This document shows, piece by piece, positions 26,861-36,185 of a stretch of DNA of 64,000 nucleotides. Source of the stretch: Leptospira harrisiae (GTDB lineage: Bacteria > Spirochaetota > Leptospiria > Leptospirales > Leptospiraceae). The notes beneath the pieces are model-generated. The model was not told the DNA's origin. It saw only the letters and a list, made by a program, of their open reading frames with translations, and made no database searches. The position numbers were made by a program, and so were the translations under genes. Each line of letters starts with the position of its first letter. Position 1 is the stretch's first letter. The stretch is from NCBI RefSeq assembly GCF_002811945.1, contig NZ_NPDX01000001.1, positions 682,001 to 746,000 of the forward strand. Direction: 5' to 3'.

Positions 26861-26929
26861 GACCTTCTTTTTCTATAAAGTAGAAATAGATCAAGTTGAA
26901 TTATTGTTCTTTCGAATGCGCTGTTCTAT

Positions 26930-27559
26930 TTATACTATTTCCATAGAGGAACTAACCGTAGTTTTAAATAATTGGATGACATTCATTCCTTCAGGAAGAA
27001 CAAGATGTCCTTCGATCGCAAGAGATGCGATTCCATGCACAGTGGCCCAAGCACCTAAGGCTCTTGCATGGGCTAACTTTTTATTCACTCGCTCAATTGC
27101 AAACGCTGTAAAAAGCAATCGAAACGGACGTTGTGAACTCACCCATATCTCACGATTAGAACTTTCCAAAGTAATTTTATTTTCTAAATTAATTTGGTTC
27201 ATCATTAGGCGATAGAGGTTTGGGTTTGCAATTGCAAATTGAATGTATTCGACTCCGTAATGGTAAGCTAACATTCGGCCAAGAACTTTCGGATGTCTTT
27301 TTTGTACGGCAATCATGTTAGCCGCCAATTCATCGTAACCCGAAGCCGCAACTGCCTGCAACAATTCTTGTTTCCCTTTAAAATGTGCGTATGGTGCCAT
27401 ATGAGTGACACCGATTTCTGATGCGATGGAGCGTAGAGACAAAGCATCGGTTCCTTGTTTTTGTAATAAACGCCGGGCAGCAGAAACAAGAGCAGGGCGA
27501 AGGTCTCCATGATGGTAGGGGGTTGTTTCTTTGGTTACTTTCTGTTTTTTCCCGGCCAT
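26930..27559 (-). CDS. TetR/AcrR-family regulator (WHG-type ligand domain)
   Basis: The 209-residue protein has an N-terminal TetR helix-turn-helix (ALVSAARRLLQKQGTDALSLRSIASEIGVTHMAPYAHFKGKQELLQAVA, residues about 24-73). The ligand domain contains AWATVHGIASLAIEGHL, the W-HG signature of a TetR C-terminal subfamily. It is divergent from the desaturase gene at 27764. A perfect 23-bp palindrome between them is the likely operator, so it probably represses the desaturase-reductase pair and perhaps itself. Confidence 0.9.
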   Translation of the reverse strand: MAGKKQKVTKETTPYHHGDLRPALVSAARRLLQKQGTDALSLRSIASEIGVTHMAPYAHFKGKQELLQAVAASGYDELAANMIAVQKRHPKVLGRMLAYHYGVEYIQFAIANPNLYRLMMNQINLENKITLESSNREIWVSSQRPFRLLFTAFAIERVNKKLAHARALGAWATVHGIASLAIEGHLVLPEGMNVIQLFKTTVSSSMEIV

Positions 27560-27702
27560 TACAACCTAGTAGGCAAAATTGCGGGATAGGTAAAGTCTTT
27601 TCGAATGGTAATGGGGAGTGTGAAAATTCGAGATTTCTTGTAAGCGAATTCCTTTCTTTTTAATGAACTTCTTTTTTAAAAAAAGAGGGTAAAAAAGTAT
27701 TG

Positions 27703-27725
27703 CAATCTTTACAGTGTAAAGATTG
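27703..27725. promoter_or_regulatory. perfect 23-bp palindrome, likely TetR operator
   Basis: The half-site CAATCTTTACA (27703-27713), one central G and the exact reverse complement form an 11-1-11 palindrome. The core TTTACA-N-TGTAAA is of the kind bound by many TetR regulators. It lies 38 bp before the desaturase start, where a promoter is expected, and in the divergent region of the TetR gene. Confidence 0.75.
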
Positions 27726-27763
27726 GGTGAACCTCAGAAGTATTTCCTTGGGGAGGGAAGAAG

Positions 27764-29296
27764 ATGTCTTACTATGACACTGTCGTAATTGGTGCCGGTA
27801 ACGCTGGTTTAATTGCTGCCACTCGTTTGCAACGGGAAGGTGCTAAAACTCTGTTGTTAGAACGTCATAATGTCCCCGGTGGTTGTGCCACTTCCTTTGT
27901 CCGAGGAGATTTTGAATTTGAAGTAGCACTCCACCAACTCAGTGGTGTGGGAACAGAATCAAATCCATTTATCATGCGTCGAGTATTCGAAGAACTTGGA
28001 GTATTAGATAAAATTGAACTTGTACAAGAAGAAGAGCTGTATCGGATCATTATTCCAGGGAAGTTAGATGTTACATTACCTGCAGATTGGAACGAGTTAC
28101 AGATGCATATGAAACACCTTTTCCCAGAAGAAGCGGAATCTATAGAAAGATTCTTTAAACTAAGTGAAGCTGTAGTGAATGAATATTATTTTGTACTACC
28201 TAGGGTCAGGTTATCTAAAGATGAAGAAAAAATTAGAACTAAATGTCCAAATTTTTCAGCATACGGATTACGTTCTACTACCGAAGTTTTAAATGAGTTT
28301 TTTAAGAATCAAGATTTAATTAACGTTATTACACCTTATTGGAGTTATGTTGGAATCCCCACAACAGATTTGGTGTTTGCTGAATTCATCGGTATGTTAT
28401 ATTTTTATTGTGTATATAAACCTTGGCATATCAAAGGTGGATCTCAAATGCTTTCGAGTTCTCTTTTGTCTTCCTTTGAAGAAGCGGGAGGAGAAGTAAG
28501 ATTTCATTGTGCAGCAGAAAAGATCCTTACAGAAAATGGTGTCGTGCGGGGTGTTCTTCTGGAAACAGGTGAGACTGTCTCATGCGATGCAGTTGTATCG
28601 AATGCGAGTCCTCTCATCACTTACCATGAAATGTTGGATTTAGAAACTCCTCCATCAGTATTAAAAGATTTTCAATCTAGAAGGATGGGTGTTTCAGCTG
28701 TTTGTCTTTATTTGGGATTAGATTGTTCTCCTGAAGAGTTAGGATTCACAACAGCTTCCACCTTTGTGATGACAACTTCCAATTCAGAAGTTACGGAAGA
28801 TCGTATGTACACCTTAGAAGCTCCAGATTGGGGAATGGTGACTTGTTATAATTTTATAGATGAAGAGCTTGCGCCAAAGGGGAAATCAGTTGTCACTCTT
28901 GTTGCATTACAATATGGAGAAGCATGGAAGGATGTACCACCGGAAAAATATATTTCCACAAAATATGAGTTTGGTGACAAACTAATCAATCTGATTGAGC
29001 AAGCGTATCCAAACATTCGGACACATATTGAAAAGGCAGAAGTGGCCACACCTATGACGATGATGCGTTATTTGAATACTCCTGGTGGCGCCATATACGG
29101 ATTCAAGCAGACCTTACAAGATGGTCACTTATTTCGAGATTCTTTGGATGCGATTGATGGACTTTATTCTGCTAGTAGTTGGACGAGTATGGGTGGTTTT
29201 CAACCAACGTATTTGAATGGTTACAACACCGCTCGAAAAATCCTAAAACGAAAAAATGCAATTCGTAAAACAAAAACTACAGCTTCGGTCAACTGA
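27764..29296 (+). CDS. CrtI/retinol-saturase-like FAD-dependent oxidoreductase
   Basis: The 510-residue protein starts with the FAD Rossmann motif VVIGAGNAGLIAATRLQREG (residues about 6-25), then LLLERHNVPGGCATSF as in phytoene desaturases. It ends with the second FAD motif, DGLYSASSWTSMGGFQPTYLNGYNTARKIL. The middle contains KGGSQMLSSSLLSSFEEAGGEV, as in CrtI and saturase enzymes. It may desaturate or saturate a polyene or lipid; substrate unknown. A strong GGAGGGAAG ribosome site precedes the ATG. It is followed by a ferredoxin-reductase hybrid, a possible electron partner. Confidence 0.85.
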   Translation: MSYYDTVVIGAGNAGLIAATRLQREGAKTLLLERHNVPGGCATSFVRGDFEFEVALHQLSGVGTESNPFIMRRVFEELGVLDKIELVQEEELYRIIIPGKLDVTLPADWNELQMHMKHLFPEEAESIERFFKLSEAVVNEYYFVLPRVRLSKDEEKIRTKCPNFSAYGLRSTTEVLNEFFKNQDLINVITPYWSYVGIPTTDLVFAEFIGMLYFYCVYKPWHIKGGSQMLSSSLLSSFEEAGGEVRFHCAAEKILTENGVVRGVLLETGETVSCDAVVSNASPLITYHEMLDLETPPSVLKDFQSRRMGVSAVCLYLGLDCSPEELGFTTASTFVMTTSNSEVTEDRMYTLEAPDWGMVTCYNFIDEELAPKGKSVVTLVALQYGEAWKDVPPEKYISTKYEFGDKLINLIEQAYPNIRTHIEKAEVATPMTMMRYLNTPGGAIYGFKQTLQDGHLFRDSLDAIDGLYSASSWTSMGGFQPTYLNGYNTARKILKRKNAIRKTKTTASVN

Positions 29297-29352
29297 GATA
29301 AAAAAACTCAGTTAAAATCCATTTATTGCTCTTAAGGTTAAAGGAATAAAAT

Positions 29353-30537
29353 ATGTTAGATAACAACCAAAAACTAGAAACAAATGTTTTCAACTCTGTT
29401 GTTGGATTTAAAGAAGCAGTTTTAAAAAAAACGGAAATGGAATCTAAAGGTTCTACCTTCGTAGAAGAAAAAGGTCTAGTTCGACAAACAATCCATCGTC
29501 TTCATCCAAAACGATTAAAACTACGTGTAGAAAAAATTCGAATTGATACTCTATCTACAAAAACGTTGGTTTTGTGTTCTGTCGATGGTAAAAAATTACC
29601 TCCATTCCAATCAGGGCAGTACATCAATTTATTTGTTTCTCTTGCAGGTGTATTAACTGCAAGACCATACTCGATTTCATCTTCATCAAAAAATTTAGAT
29701 TCTTATGAACTTACCATTAAACGAGCAGAAGGTGGGTTTGTGAGTCCTTATTTGTTAGATGAGGTGGAAGTTGGAAATGAGTTTGAATCCACAGGGCCAA
29801 TGGGTTCTTTTCATCACAATCCACTTTTTCATGGAATGGATTTGGTATTTCTTGCTGGTGGTTCTGGGATTGCCCCTGCTATGAGTATGTTAAAATCATT
29901 TTTGGCTTCTACAGATCCAGTTCGTTTTCATATCATTTATTCGAATAGTTTTGAGAATGATGTAATTTTTATTGATGAACTTCGGGCATTAGCGAAAACC
30001 AATAGTCATTTTATTTTGACAGAGTTCCTTTCACGTGAGGTGAGTCCTGAATACCAAGGTTATCATGGTAGATTGAACGTAGATACATTAAAAACATTAT
30101 TACCAAATGCACCTTCTGAAATGTATTATGTATGTGGTCCCACTCCATTTAACGAACATTGTGCGGAGCTACTTTCCAATCTTGGAGTTAAATCTGGTCG
30201 TATTTTAATCGAAAGTAATGGCCCACCGAACAAACCAGAAAATCTAGAAGGTTGGCCGAAATCGGTTCTTCCTTCTTTAGAGGTGAATATCAAGGTGGGA
30301 AATCACAATTCATTTAAAGCAAAAGCAGGGGAACCTCTTCTTAACAGTTTAGAGCGAAATGGATATTTCACTGAGAATGCCTGTCGGTCAGGTGAATGTA
30401 GTTTATGTCGGGTGAAGTTAAAAACTGGTGAAGTGTTTAGCCCAGAAGAAGCAAAAATAAGAAAGTCTGACAAAAAGTTTGGATGGATCCATTCCTGCGT
30501 TGCCTTTCCTGTTACAGATGTTGAGATTCAGTTATAA
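29353..30537 (+). CDS. ferredoxin-NAD(P)H reductase with C-terminal 2Fe-2S domain
   Basis: The 394-residue protein has an FAD-binding domain (residues about 50-155; TARPYSISSSS and YLLDEVEVGNEFESTGPMGSF), an NAD(P)H domain (about 160-285; LVFLAGGSGIAPAMSMLKSF and YYVCGPTPF), and a plant-type 2Fe-2S domain at the end with CRSGECSLC plus a last Cys in HSCVAFP. This is the layout of HmuO/Hcr-like or oxygenase reductases. It likely passes electrons from NAD(P)H to a partner, plausibly the adjacent desaturase. AAGGA precedes the ATG at 29353. The first 45 residues are an unusual extension. Confidence 0.85.
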   Translation: MLDNNQKLETNVFNSVVGFKEAVLKKTEMESKGSTFVEEKGLVRQTIHRLHPKRLKLRVEKIRIDTLSTKTLVLCSVDGKKLPPFQSGQYINLFVSLAGVLTARPYSISSSSKNLDSYELTIKRAEGGFVSPYLLDEVEVGNEFESTGPMGSFHHNPLFHGMDLVFLAGGSGIAPAMSMLKSFLASTDPVRFHIIYSNSFENDVIFIDELRALAKTNSHFILTEFLSREVSPEYQGYHGRLNVDTLKTLLPNAPSEMYYVCGPTPFNEHCAELLSNLGVKSGRILIESNGPPNKPENLEGWPKSVLPSLEVNIKVGNHNSFKAKAGEPLLNSLERNGYFTENACRSGECSLCRVKLKTGEVFSPEEAKIRKSDKKFGWIHSCVAFPVTDVEIQL

Positions 30538-30680
30538 AATCAATCCATCCTAAAGTGGGTATTTGTTTCCTGAAGGTAAAATGAAATTTCGATGAGTAGT
30601 TTTTTATTGATTTGAATTGAATATTAGGCTTTTCAATGGATCGAGGCAGATGCTTATTTGATTTGAGCTGAAATGATTCG

Positions 30681-32228
30681 ATGAAGTTAAAATTTTACAA
30701 ACTATACTCAATTCTTGTTTTGTTATTTCTTCTTTCGAATTCAGTTTTTATCAAATCAGATAGGGACATTCTATTTTATGATGAAACAAATTATTTAGCT
30801 GCAGGTAACGAGAGTTTTGCATTTTTGGATTCTGCAATTTACAAACTTCATTATAAATTTTTATCTAATTTTGTGAAGGATCCCATAAATCGGTATTTTG
30901 TAAATTACCAACTTTTGTTATTTATGTTTGGTGTTAGTTTCCTTTTAGTCGCACGTTCAAAAAAGGAACTGATTCTCATTATATCATTCCTTGTTCTTTT
31001 GTTTTCAAGCCGATTTGCATCCGACCTTTGGCCTTTTATCACATTGTTTTCATGTGTATTGTTGATTTTATTATACTCATCGTTTCGTTCAAATTATCAT
31101 TTCCTTTCCATTTTCTTTTGTTTCATTCTCGTGTACACTAGGGTAGAGTTTTTATACTTATACTATCTTTTGTTTTTTCTAATTTTATATAAAACTTGGA
31201 AAAGTGAAAAAAATAAATATTCGTTATTTATAATGTATTTATTTTATCTTATTGGATTAACAATCATCCTTACTCACAATCCAACAGATGGTGAAAGACC
31301 TTATCTAGCTTTTTGCCAACACTATGCTTTTTCAAAATTTGTTAGAAATTTATATTTTGCGGATCCATGGACAACTTGCGATTTGCTCTTGACTTCCGAT
31401 TTTGGAAATGCAAAAAATCTCTGGGATCTTTGGGCGTTGAATCCTAAACATTTTGGACTGCATCTGATTCATAATGTAGGTCTATTTTTAAATAAAATTC
31501 AGGATTTATTTTTACTTCCTCCCTTTGTCAGTATTGTTTTATTTCTTTTATTTTTATTCGTTGAGGGGAAAGATTTTTTGCGGATTTTAGAACAAAAAAA
31601 TAAAAGAAAAATTGCCAATCGACTGATTCTTTATGCTCTACTTGCTGTTAGTTTCCTAACGATTTTAGTTTTTTTTCCTCGGGAACATTATATTTTGCAT
31701 TTTTTTGTTCCGGCCGTCCTCCTTTTGATTCAAAACCAAAAGTTAAATCAATTCTTTCGTTTTTTGCGAACCAAACCCGTTCCAATGTATCTAATGTTTA
31801 CTGTTTTAGTGGCAGTCTTTTTGTCTTTTTATTTGCAGAAAGCAAAATCCATTCGGACCTCAGCTTTACGTAGTCCTTGCAGTAATTTATTCACTTTACA
31901 GGTGTTACAAAATTTAAAATTAGAATCGTATCATATTTTGGCCTTTGATGGAAGTGTTTGTGCCTACCTACCAAATGTCCCTTGCAAACAATTTCAAATT
32001 TCTGATAAGAAGTTAGGCTTTGATGTATTTTTAAGACAAAATGAAATCAATGTTTTAATACTTTCCGAACACTGGGACAGAGATCCGAATTACATTGAAG
32101 ATCCGGAATATCAATTTTTTATTTCACATTTATTCAGAACAAAAACAACGGGAGATCAATATCAGCAAAACAAGTTTTCGTTATGCCCCAGTCGTAAAAT
32201 TCTCTTGAAAAACCAAACAAATATTTGA
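30681..32228 (+). CDS. polytopic membrane protein, GT-C glycosyltransferase-like
   Basis: The 515-residue, very AT-rich gene encodes about 11-12 membrane segments. After the first span (YSILVLLFLLSNSVFI) comes a loop with FYDETNYLAAG. An acidic pair in the first outside loop is a GT-C glycosyltransferase hallmark. A soluble C-terminal part (about residues 395-515) follows. GT-C enzymes transfer sugars from lipid carriers outside the cell. No clear ribosome site precedes the ATG. The family call is inference from topology and the acidic loop. Confidence 0.55.
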   Translation: MKLKFYKLYSILVLLFLLSNSVFIKSDRDILFYDETNYLAAGNESFAFLDSAIYKLHYKFLSNFVKDPINRYFVNYQLLLFMFGVSFLLVARSKKELILIISFLVLLFSSRFASDLWPFITLFSCVLLILLYSSFRSNYHFLSIFFCFILVYTRVEFLYLYYLLFFLILYKTWKSEKNKYSLFIMYLFYLIGLTIILTHNPTDGERPYLAFCQHYAFSKFVRNLYFADPWTTCDLLLTSDFGNAKNLWDLWALNPKHFGLHLIHNVGLFLNKIQDLFLLPPFVSIVLFLLFLFVEGKDFLRILEQKNKRKIANRLILYALLAVSFLTILVFFPREHYILHFFVPAVLLLIQNQKLNQFFRFLRTKPVPMYLMFTVLVAVFLSFYLQKAKSIRTSALRSPCSNLFTLQVLQNLKLESYHILAFDGSVCAYLPNVPCKQFQISDKKLGFDVFLRQNEINVLILSEHWDRDPNYIEDPEYQFFISHLFRTKTTGDQYQQNKFSLCPSRKILLKNQTNI

Positions 32229-32379
32229 TTTAACGATTAAGTAAATACCTAGGTTTAAATTCTTAATATTAATTGGAGTTTTTGTTTAGAATGATCTAAA
32301 AAAAGAACAAACTGTAGATAAATTTTTCTTGAGTCAACCCTCTGCTAGTTGTTATTGGATGGTAGAGGTAATTCAAATA

Positions 32380-33327
32380 ATGAAACGTAGTCTCGTTTTT
32401 TTTCTAATGATCATATCCGTTTTTACCGGTTCTGTATATGCGCAAGGAAAAGTGGATGGAAATACATTACGATTAAAAGGTGCTTTATTTTTCGGTAGCC
32501 TTCGTCCTGATTTCGAAAAGAGAAATTTTTATAACGATATTGTCGGTTTAGAATACAACAGGGATTGGCAAAACAACCGAGGGATGACTCTTATCAATGA
32601 TTTAGGGTTTGATTACTTCCATTCTTTAAATGCAGGCATCCTCAGTAATGTATTTTTAGGTTTACACCTAAATCGTTTTGGTCGTGGTTATGAATGGAAT
32701 TCCTATTATGCAAATGGGTTAGGGATCAAAGAAGCAGACTATCGTTTGCTTTATTCAGATATCAACTTCGGATTTACTCTCTCACCAGTTTCTAACTTTA
32801 GAATTTTACCTAAATATGTTTTACGAAGTGTTGGCCAAACTTTGGAAGGAAGTTATTTAGGAGTGGGAGCTCCGGCTTATTTGGGACAAGATACAAAAAC
32901 TGCGACCGGTACTTCGGGACTCCTCGGTGTTGGTTTCGAATTTGATTTAAATGACCGTGCCACACTATATGCTGATTTCCTAATTTATGGACCGTTCCTA
33001 CTAAACTCATCCGGTACATACAATTCGGAACATTTTAGGATCTACAATACCGGCATTGTCTATAATTACGCTAGCGGCGGTTATACGTTCTATTCAGAAA
33101 AGATAAGTGTTGGTGGAAGCATTGTTGTTGTACCAAAACTTCGATTGTTTGCTAGTTTTGAAAGTGAAAGAATGACAGCAAAATCCCAAAGCCCTATTTC
33201 CTTCAGTGTTTCGGAAAATGGAATCAGTAGCCTTGGCACTTTAATGGAATTTGTATCAGCAACAGCCGAACACAATATCCTGGTTTCCGGCTTAAAATTT
33301 GGTGTGACTTACGATTTAAATATGTAA
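32380..33327 (+). CDS. candidate beta-barrel outer-membrane protein
   Basis: The 315-residue precursor starts MKRSLVFFLMIISVFTGSVYAQG, a clear signal peptide. The mature part is rich in alternating polar and aromatic strands (DIVGLEYNRDWQNN, LLGVGFEFDLNDRATLYADFLIYG, LVSGLKFGVTYDLNM), as in outer-membrane barrels. The last residue is Met, not Phe. The ATG at 32380 has GAGGT about 11 bases upstream. An earlier in-frame TTG would spoil the signal peptide. It ends 46 bases before the second repeat copy. Confidence 0.65.
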   Translation: MKRSLVFFLMIISVFTGSVYAQGKVDGNTLRLKGALFFGSLRPDFEKRNFYNDIVGLEYNRDWQNNRGMTLINDLGFDYFHSLNAGILSNVFLGLHLNRFGRGYEWNSYYANGLGIKEADYRLLYSDINFGFTLSPVSNFRILPKYVLRSVGQTLEGSYLGVGAPAYLGQDTKTATGTSGLLGVGFEFDLNDRATLYADFLIYGPFLLNSSGTYNSEHFRIYNTGIVYNYASGGYTFYSEKISVGGSIVVVPKLRLFASFESERMTAKSQSPISFSVSENGISSLGTLMEFVSATAEHNILVSGLKFGVTYDLNM

Positions 33328-33382
33328 ATTTTCTTTTAAATAGACTTGCAAATCCAGCATACTTGTAAGTAATGGTAATTAC

Positions 33383-33500
33383 TCCTGGTGATTATGGAGA
33401 GAAGGCCATACCCGTTCCCATTCCGAACACGGAAGTCAAGCTTCTCATCGCCGATGGTACTATTGGGTTCGCTCAATGGGAGAGTAGGACATTGCCGGGT
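33383..33500 (+). rRNA. rrf: 5S ribosomal RNA, copy 2
   Basis: The RNA is identical to copy 1 at 24251-24368, with the same helix I pairing and loop sequences. Sequence upstream of TGGTAATTAC differs from copy 1, so it would need another promoter; TTGCAA at 33346 and TAAGTA at 33366 are weak candidates with a 14-nt gap. Confidence 0.95.
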
Positions 33501-33521
33501 TAGCACTAATAACTCACTAAA

Positions 33522-33552
33522 AAAAGGCCAGCCGTAAGGTTGGCTTTTTTTA
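33522..33552 (+). terminator. intrinsic terminator of 5S copy 2
   Basis: The stem GCCAGCC/GGTTGGC with a GTAA loop and seven T is the same as after copy 1. Confidence 0.85.
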
Positions 33553-33855
33553 TGTACAAAAAAGAATCCATTGAACGAACGCAATAGTACCGTAGGTCAC
33601 CAATCGTTCGCGAAATGACAGACTTGCGACCCATAGGGAGCAAGGCTCGGACACTCGCCCGCGGAGCGGAAAAGCGAGTGGGGGTGGAAGTAGGACATTG
33701 CCTCTGTTAGCACTCATAATCATTTAGAAAGCGTTCACGAAAGTGGGCGCTTTGTGTGAGCCGGCTAATGTCCGCGACTCGCAGTAGCGGTCGCTGCCTC
33801 AACATTAGAGCAAGGTGTCTTGCTCTAATGTTTCCGGCATGATTGCCGGGTGGAT

Positions 33856-34176
33856 TTATCACAAAACCTGTAATGCTCATAAATAATTTAGATGCTCGTT
33901 CCCTACGGGTCGCTTGCGCAGGATTGCGGGTTAAATCTTTTCCTATCTATAAATATAAATCCTTTTTTATAAATCTACAAGTCGGTCACCAATTGTTTGC
34001 GAAATGGGTGAGGCTTCCGTAAGAAGCAGATTGAGCAAGGCTTTGACACGATCCCGCTGAGTGGAAAAGCGAGTGCCGGGGGGATTTTATTGTTAGGAAA
34101 ATCAGAGAAGGCTGCCCCCAGTGCATCGCTGGTTATCGCTTGCACTTTTTTTAGAGTCAGTTTTCCTGATTGGGTA
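33856..34176. repeat. intergenic stretch with third, degenerate element copy
   Basis: From 33981 to about 34084 the sequence again shows GTCACCAAT, GTTTGCGAAATG, GAGCAAGGCTTTGACAC, CCCGCTGAGTGGAAAAGCGAGTG and a G-run, clearly related to the element after each 5S gene but diverged. GCGAGTG is kept while its partner CACTCGC has become CACGATC, so this copy has lost that stem. A 5S gene does not precede it. At 33890-33927 a short GC-richer piece (GCTCGTTCCCTACGGGTCGC) may be another fragment. No gene is seen. Confidence 0.7.
34120..34152 (+). terminator. terminator-like hairpin just before hybrid kinase gene
   Basis: AGTGCA (34120-34125) pairs with TGCACT (34141-34146), with CG pairs inside, followed by seven T. 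It lies 24 bases before the kinase start, so it may stop upstream readthrough or act as an attenuator. Confidence 0.45.
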
Positions 34177-36135
34177 ATGGAAAATTTAATTCCGAGCGAG
34201 GTGTATTCTTCGCAAATTTTACAATATCTATATGATGCGGTGATCGTAACGGATATGGAATTCCGAATCACAAATTGGAATTTAGCTGCGGAACGTATTT
34301 ATGGTTTTACTGCTAGTGAAGTAGTTGGCCACTCTACAATTTCCATTTTAAAAACAGAACAAGACGAAAGCACAAGAGAAAGTCGAATTACGGAACTACA
34401 AACCAAAGGAATTTGGCAGGGCGAAGTTTTCCAATACAATAAAAAATCAGAAAAGTTAAAAATTCGATCTGCCGTAAGTTTTTTAAAAGATAAACTTGGG
34501 CATACGATTGGGCTTATTGCGATCAACCGCGACATTACAGACGAAAGTAAATTTCAGGAAGAATTGGCAGACCGTGAAGAACGATTTCGTATGACATTTG
34601 ATAATGCGGGAGTTGGTGTTTGTCTTTTGGATTTAGACGGTAGTTTTGTAAGAGTCAATAAAAAATTAGAATCAATGTTAGGTTATGATTCCACTGAACT
34701 CATTGGTAAAAAATCAAATGAGTTCGCTTACGAAGAAGACAAACAGGTTTTTGATTCCTTTCGTGAATTAGCACTCAGTGGTTCGAAAGAGAATATGATA
34801 TACGAAAAACGTTTTTTTTCGAAAAACCAAAATATCCTTTGGGTAGAAATTTCAAATACTTTAGTCAAAGATAGGAACGGAAAACCATCTTATTTTGTTG
34901 TTCACCTAAATGACATTACAGATCGAAAGAATGCCGAATTCCACCTTTTGAATGCGAAAAAAGAAGCCGAACGTGCCAACCAGGCAAAATCTGAATTTGT
35001 TGCAAACATGAGCCATGAAATTCGAACTCCTTTAAATGGAGTCATTGGTTTTAATGAATTATTGTTAACTACTAATTTAACTGTTGATCAAAGGGAGTTC
35101 GTACAAAATGCAATCAGCAGTGCACACGGACTTTTGGGTATCATCAATGATGTTTTGGATTTTTCTAAAATTGAAGCTGGAAAACTAGTTTTAAACGAAG
35201 TCACTTCCAATTTAGAACAAATCATCAACGATTCGTTAGGTGTCCTTAAATGGAAAGCGAATGAAAAAGGAATCGAACTCAAATTGGAAATGGGCTCGGA
35301 ATTGCCAAAAATCATTTCGGTAGATGCAACTAGGCTTCGTCAGATTCTCATCAATTTATTAGGGAATGCAGTGAAATTCACAGAAGAAGGTGGAGTTATA
35401 TTAAAAGTAAATTCAGCACCGACCGCAAAGGAAAAAACAAAATTAGAATTTACTATAACTGATACTGGGATTGGGATTTCGGAAGAACAAAAATCTCATC
35501 TTTTCCAATCTTTTTGGCAAGGAGAATCCAATTCAACGAGAAGGTATGGTGGAACGGGCCTTGGACTTCGGATCACTAAATCTTTGTTAGACCTGATGGG
35601 CGGACAAATAGAAGTCCAATCCAAGTTAGGGGTTGGAACAGAGTTTCGATTTGTTATTGAATGTGGCGCAGTTGGAACGGTGACAAACCAAACCATCTCT
35701 TCTAGAAATGAACTACAAAATGAATTATTTGCGAATAACAATCACCCAGTACTGAGCGAAATTTCGCCTAAAATTTTAGTGGTCGAAGACAATGAAATGA
35801 ACCGCGATCTACTCAAACGTATGATCCATAAATACATCCCTGAGGCAAAAATTACGGAAGCCTTGGATGGACTCGAGGGGGTTCGTTTCTTTTTAGAGTC
35901 AAAGCCCGATTTAATTTTTATGGATGTCCAAATGCCAAATATGGATGGATTAGAAGCGGCAACGGAGATTCGCAAACAAACCACTGGAAGATCGGTTCCC
36001 ATCATAGCCCTCACGGCAGGGGCTCTGTATGAAGAACGAAAAAAATGTTTTGATGTTGGGATGGACCAATTTCTGACCAAACCGATCGATATATTAGCTC
36101 TCAATCAAATTCTATTTCATTATTTGAATCGATAA
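34177..36135 (+). CDS. hybrid histidine kinase: PAS-PAS-HisKA-HATPase-REC
   Basis: The 652-residue soluble protein has two PAS domains (residues about 10-130 and 135-255), a HisKA domain with [12 protein letters not shown] (phospho-His at about 280), an HATPase with DTGIGI and GGTGLGL, and a C-terminal receiver ([25 protein letters not shown] with phospho-Asp at about 583; [12 protein letters not shown]). There is no membrane segment, so it senses a cytoplasmic signal. The ATG at 34177 is chosen because an earlier in-frame ATG would translate repeat-derived DNA. No dedicated response regulator or HPt gene lies beside it. Confidence 0.9.
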   Translation: MENLIPSEVYSSQILQYLYDAVIVTDMEFRITNWNLAAERIYGFTASEVVGHSTISILKTEQDESTRESRITELQTKGIWQGEVFQYNKKSEKLKIRSAVSFLKDKLGHTIGLIAINRDITDESKFQEELADREERFRMTFDNAGVGVCLLDLDGSFVRVNKKLESMLGYDSTELIGKKSNEFAYEEDKQVFDSFRELALSGSKENMIYEKRFFSKNQNILWVEISNTLVKDRNGKPSYFVVHLNDITDRKNAEFHLLNAKKEAERANQAKSEFVANMSHEIRTPLNGVIGFNELLLTTNLTVDQREFVQNAISSAHGLLGIINDVLDFSKIEAGKLVLNEVTSNLEQIINDSLGVLKWKANEKGIELKLEMGSELPKIISVDATRLRQILINLLGNAVKFTEEGGVILKVNSAPTAKEKTKLEFTITDTGIGISEEQKSHLFQSFWQGESNSTRRYGGTGLGLRITKSLLDLMGGQIEVQSKLGVGTEFRFVIECGAVGTVTNQTISSRNELQNELFANNNHPVLSEISPKILVVEDNEMNRDLLKRMIHKYIPEAKITEALDGLEGVRFFLESKPDLIFMDVQMPNMDGLEAATEIRKQTTGRSVPIIALTAGALYEERKKCFDVGMDQFLTKPIDILALNQILFHYLNR

Positions 36136-36185
36136 ACCTTCGAATAGAGTAGCAAAAACTAATCCAACCGGCTATTTTGTCCAAA

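Larger units (their letters stand above)
33374..33855 (+). repeat. 0.48-kb direct repeat, copy 2 (5S gene, terminator, structured element)
   Basis: This is the second copy of the block at 24242-24724. Differences include CGTAGGTC (33591-33598) against GACTTGCG (G-U pairs replacing Watson-Crick pairs), GCGTTCAC-GAAA-GTGGGCGC at 33731-33750, CTCGCA in place of CTCACA, and a stem at 33801-33832. In that stem one A-T pair of copy 1 is a C-G pair (C33803, G33830). All of these changes keep the stems paired. The 14-nt 5S 3'-end piece is at 33689-33702. Confidence 0.9.

Noticed and set aside
24210..34090. Mobile element with transposase or integrase between the repeats
   Set aside because: No transposase, integrase or terminal inverted repeats were seen; the repeat-bounded layout is explained by 5S duplication.
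34090..34176. Upstream ATG of the hybrid kinase
   Set aside because: It lies in repeat-derived and terminator-like DNA; the ATG at 34177 leads straight into the PAS domain.
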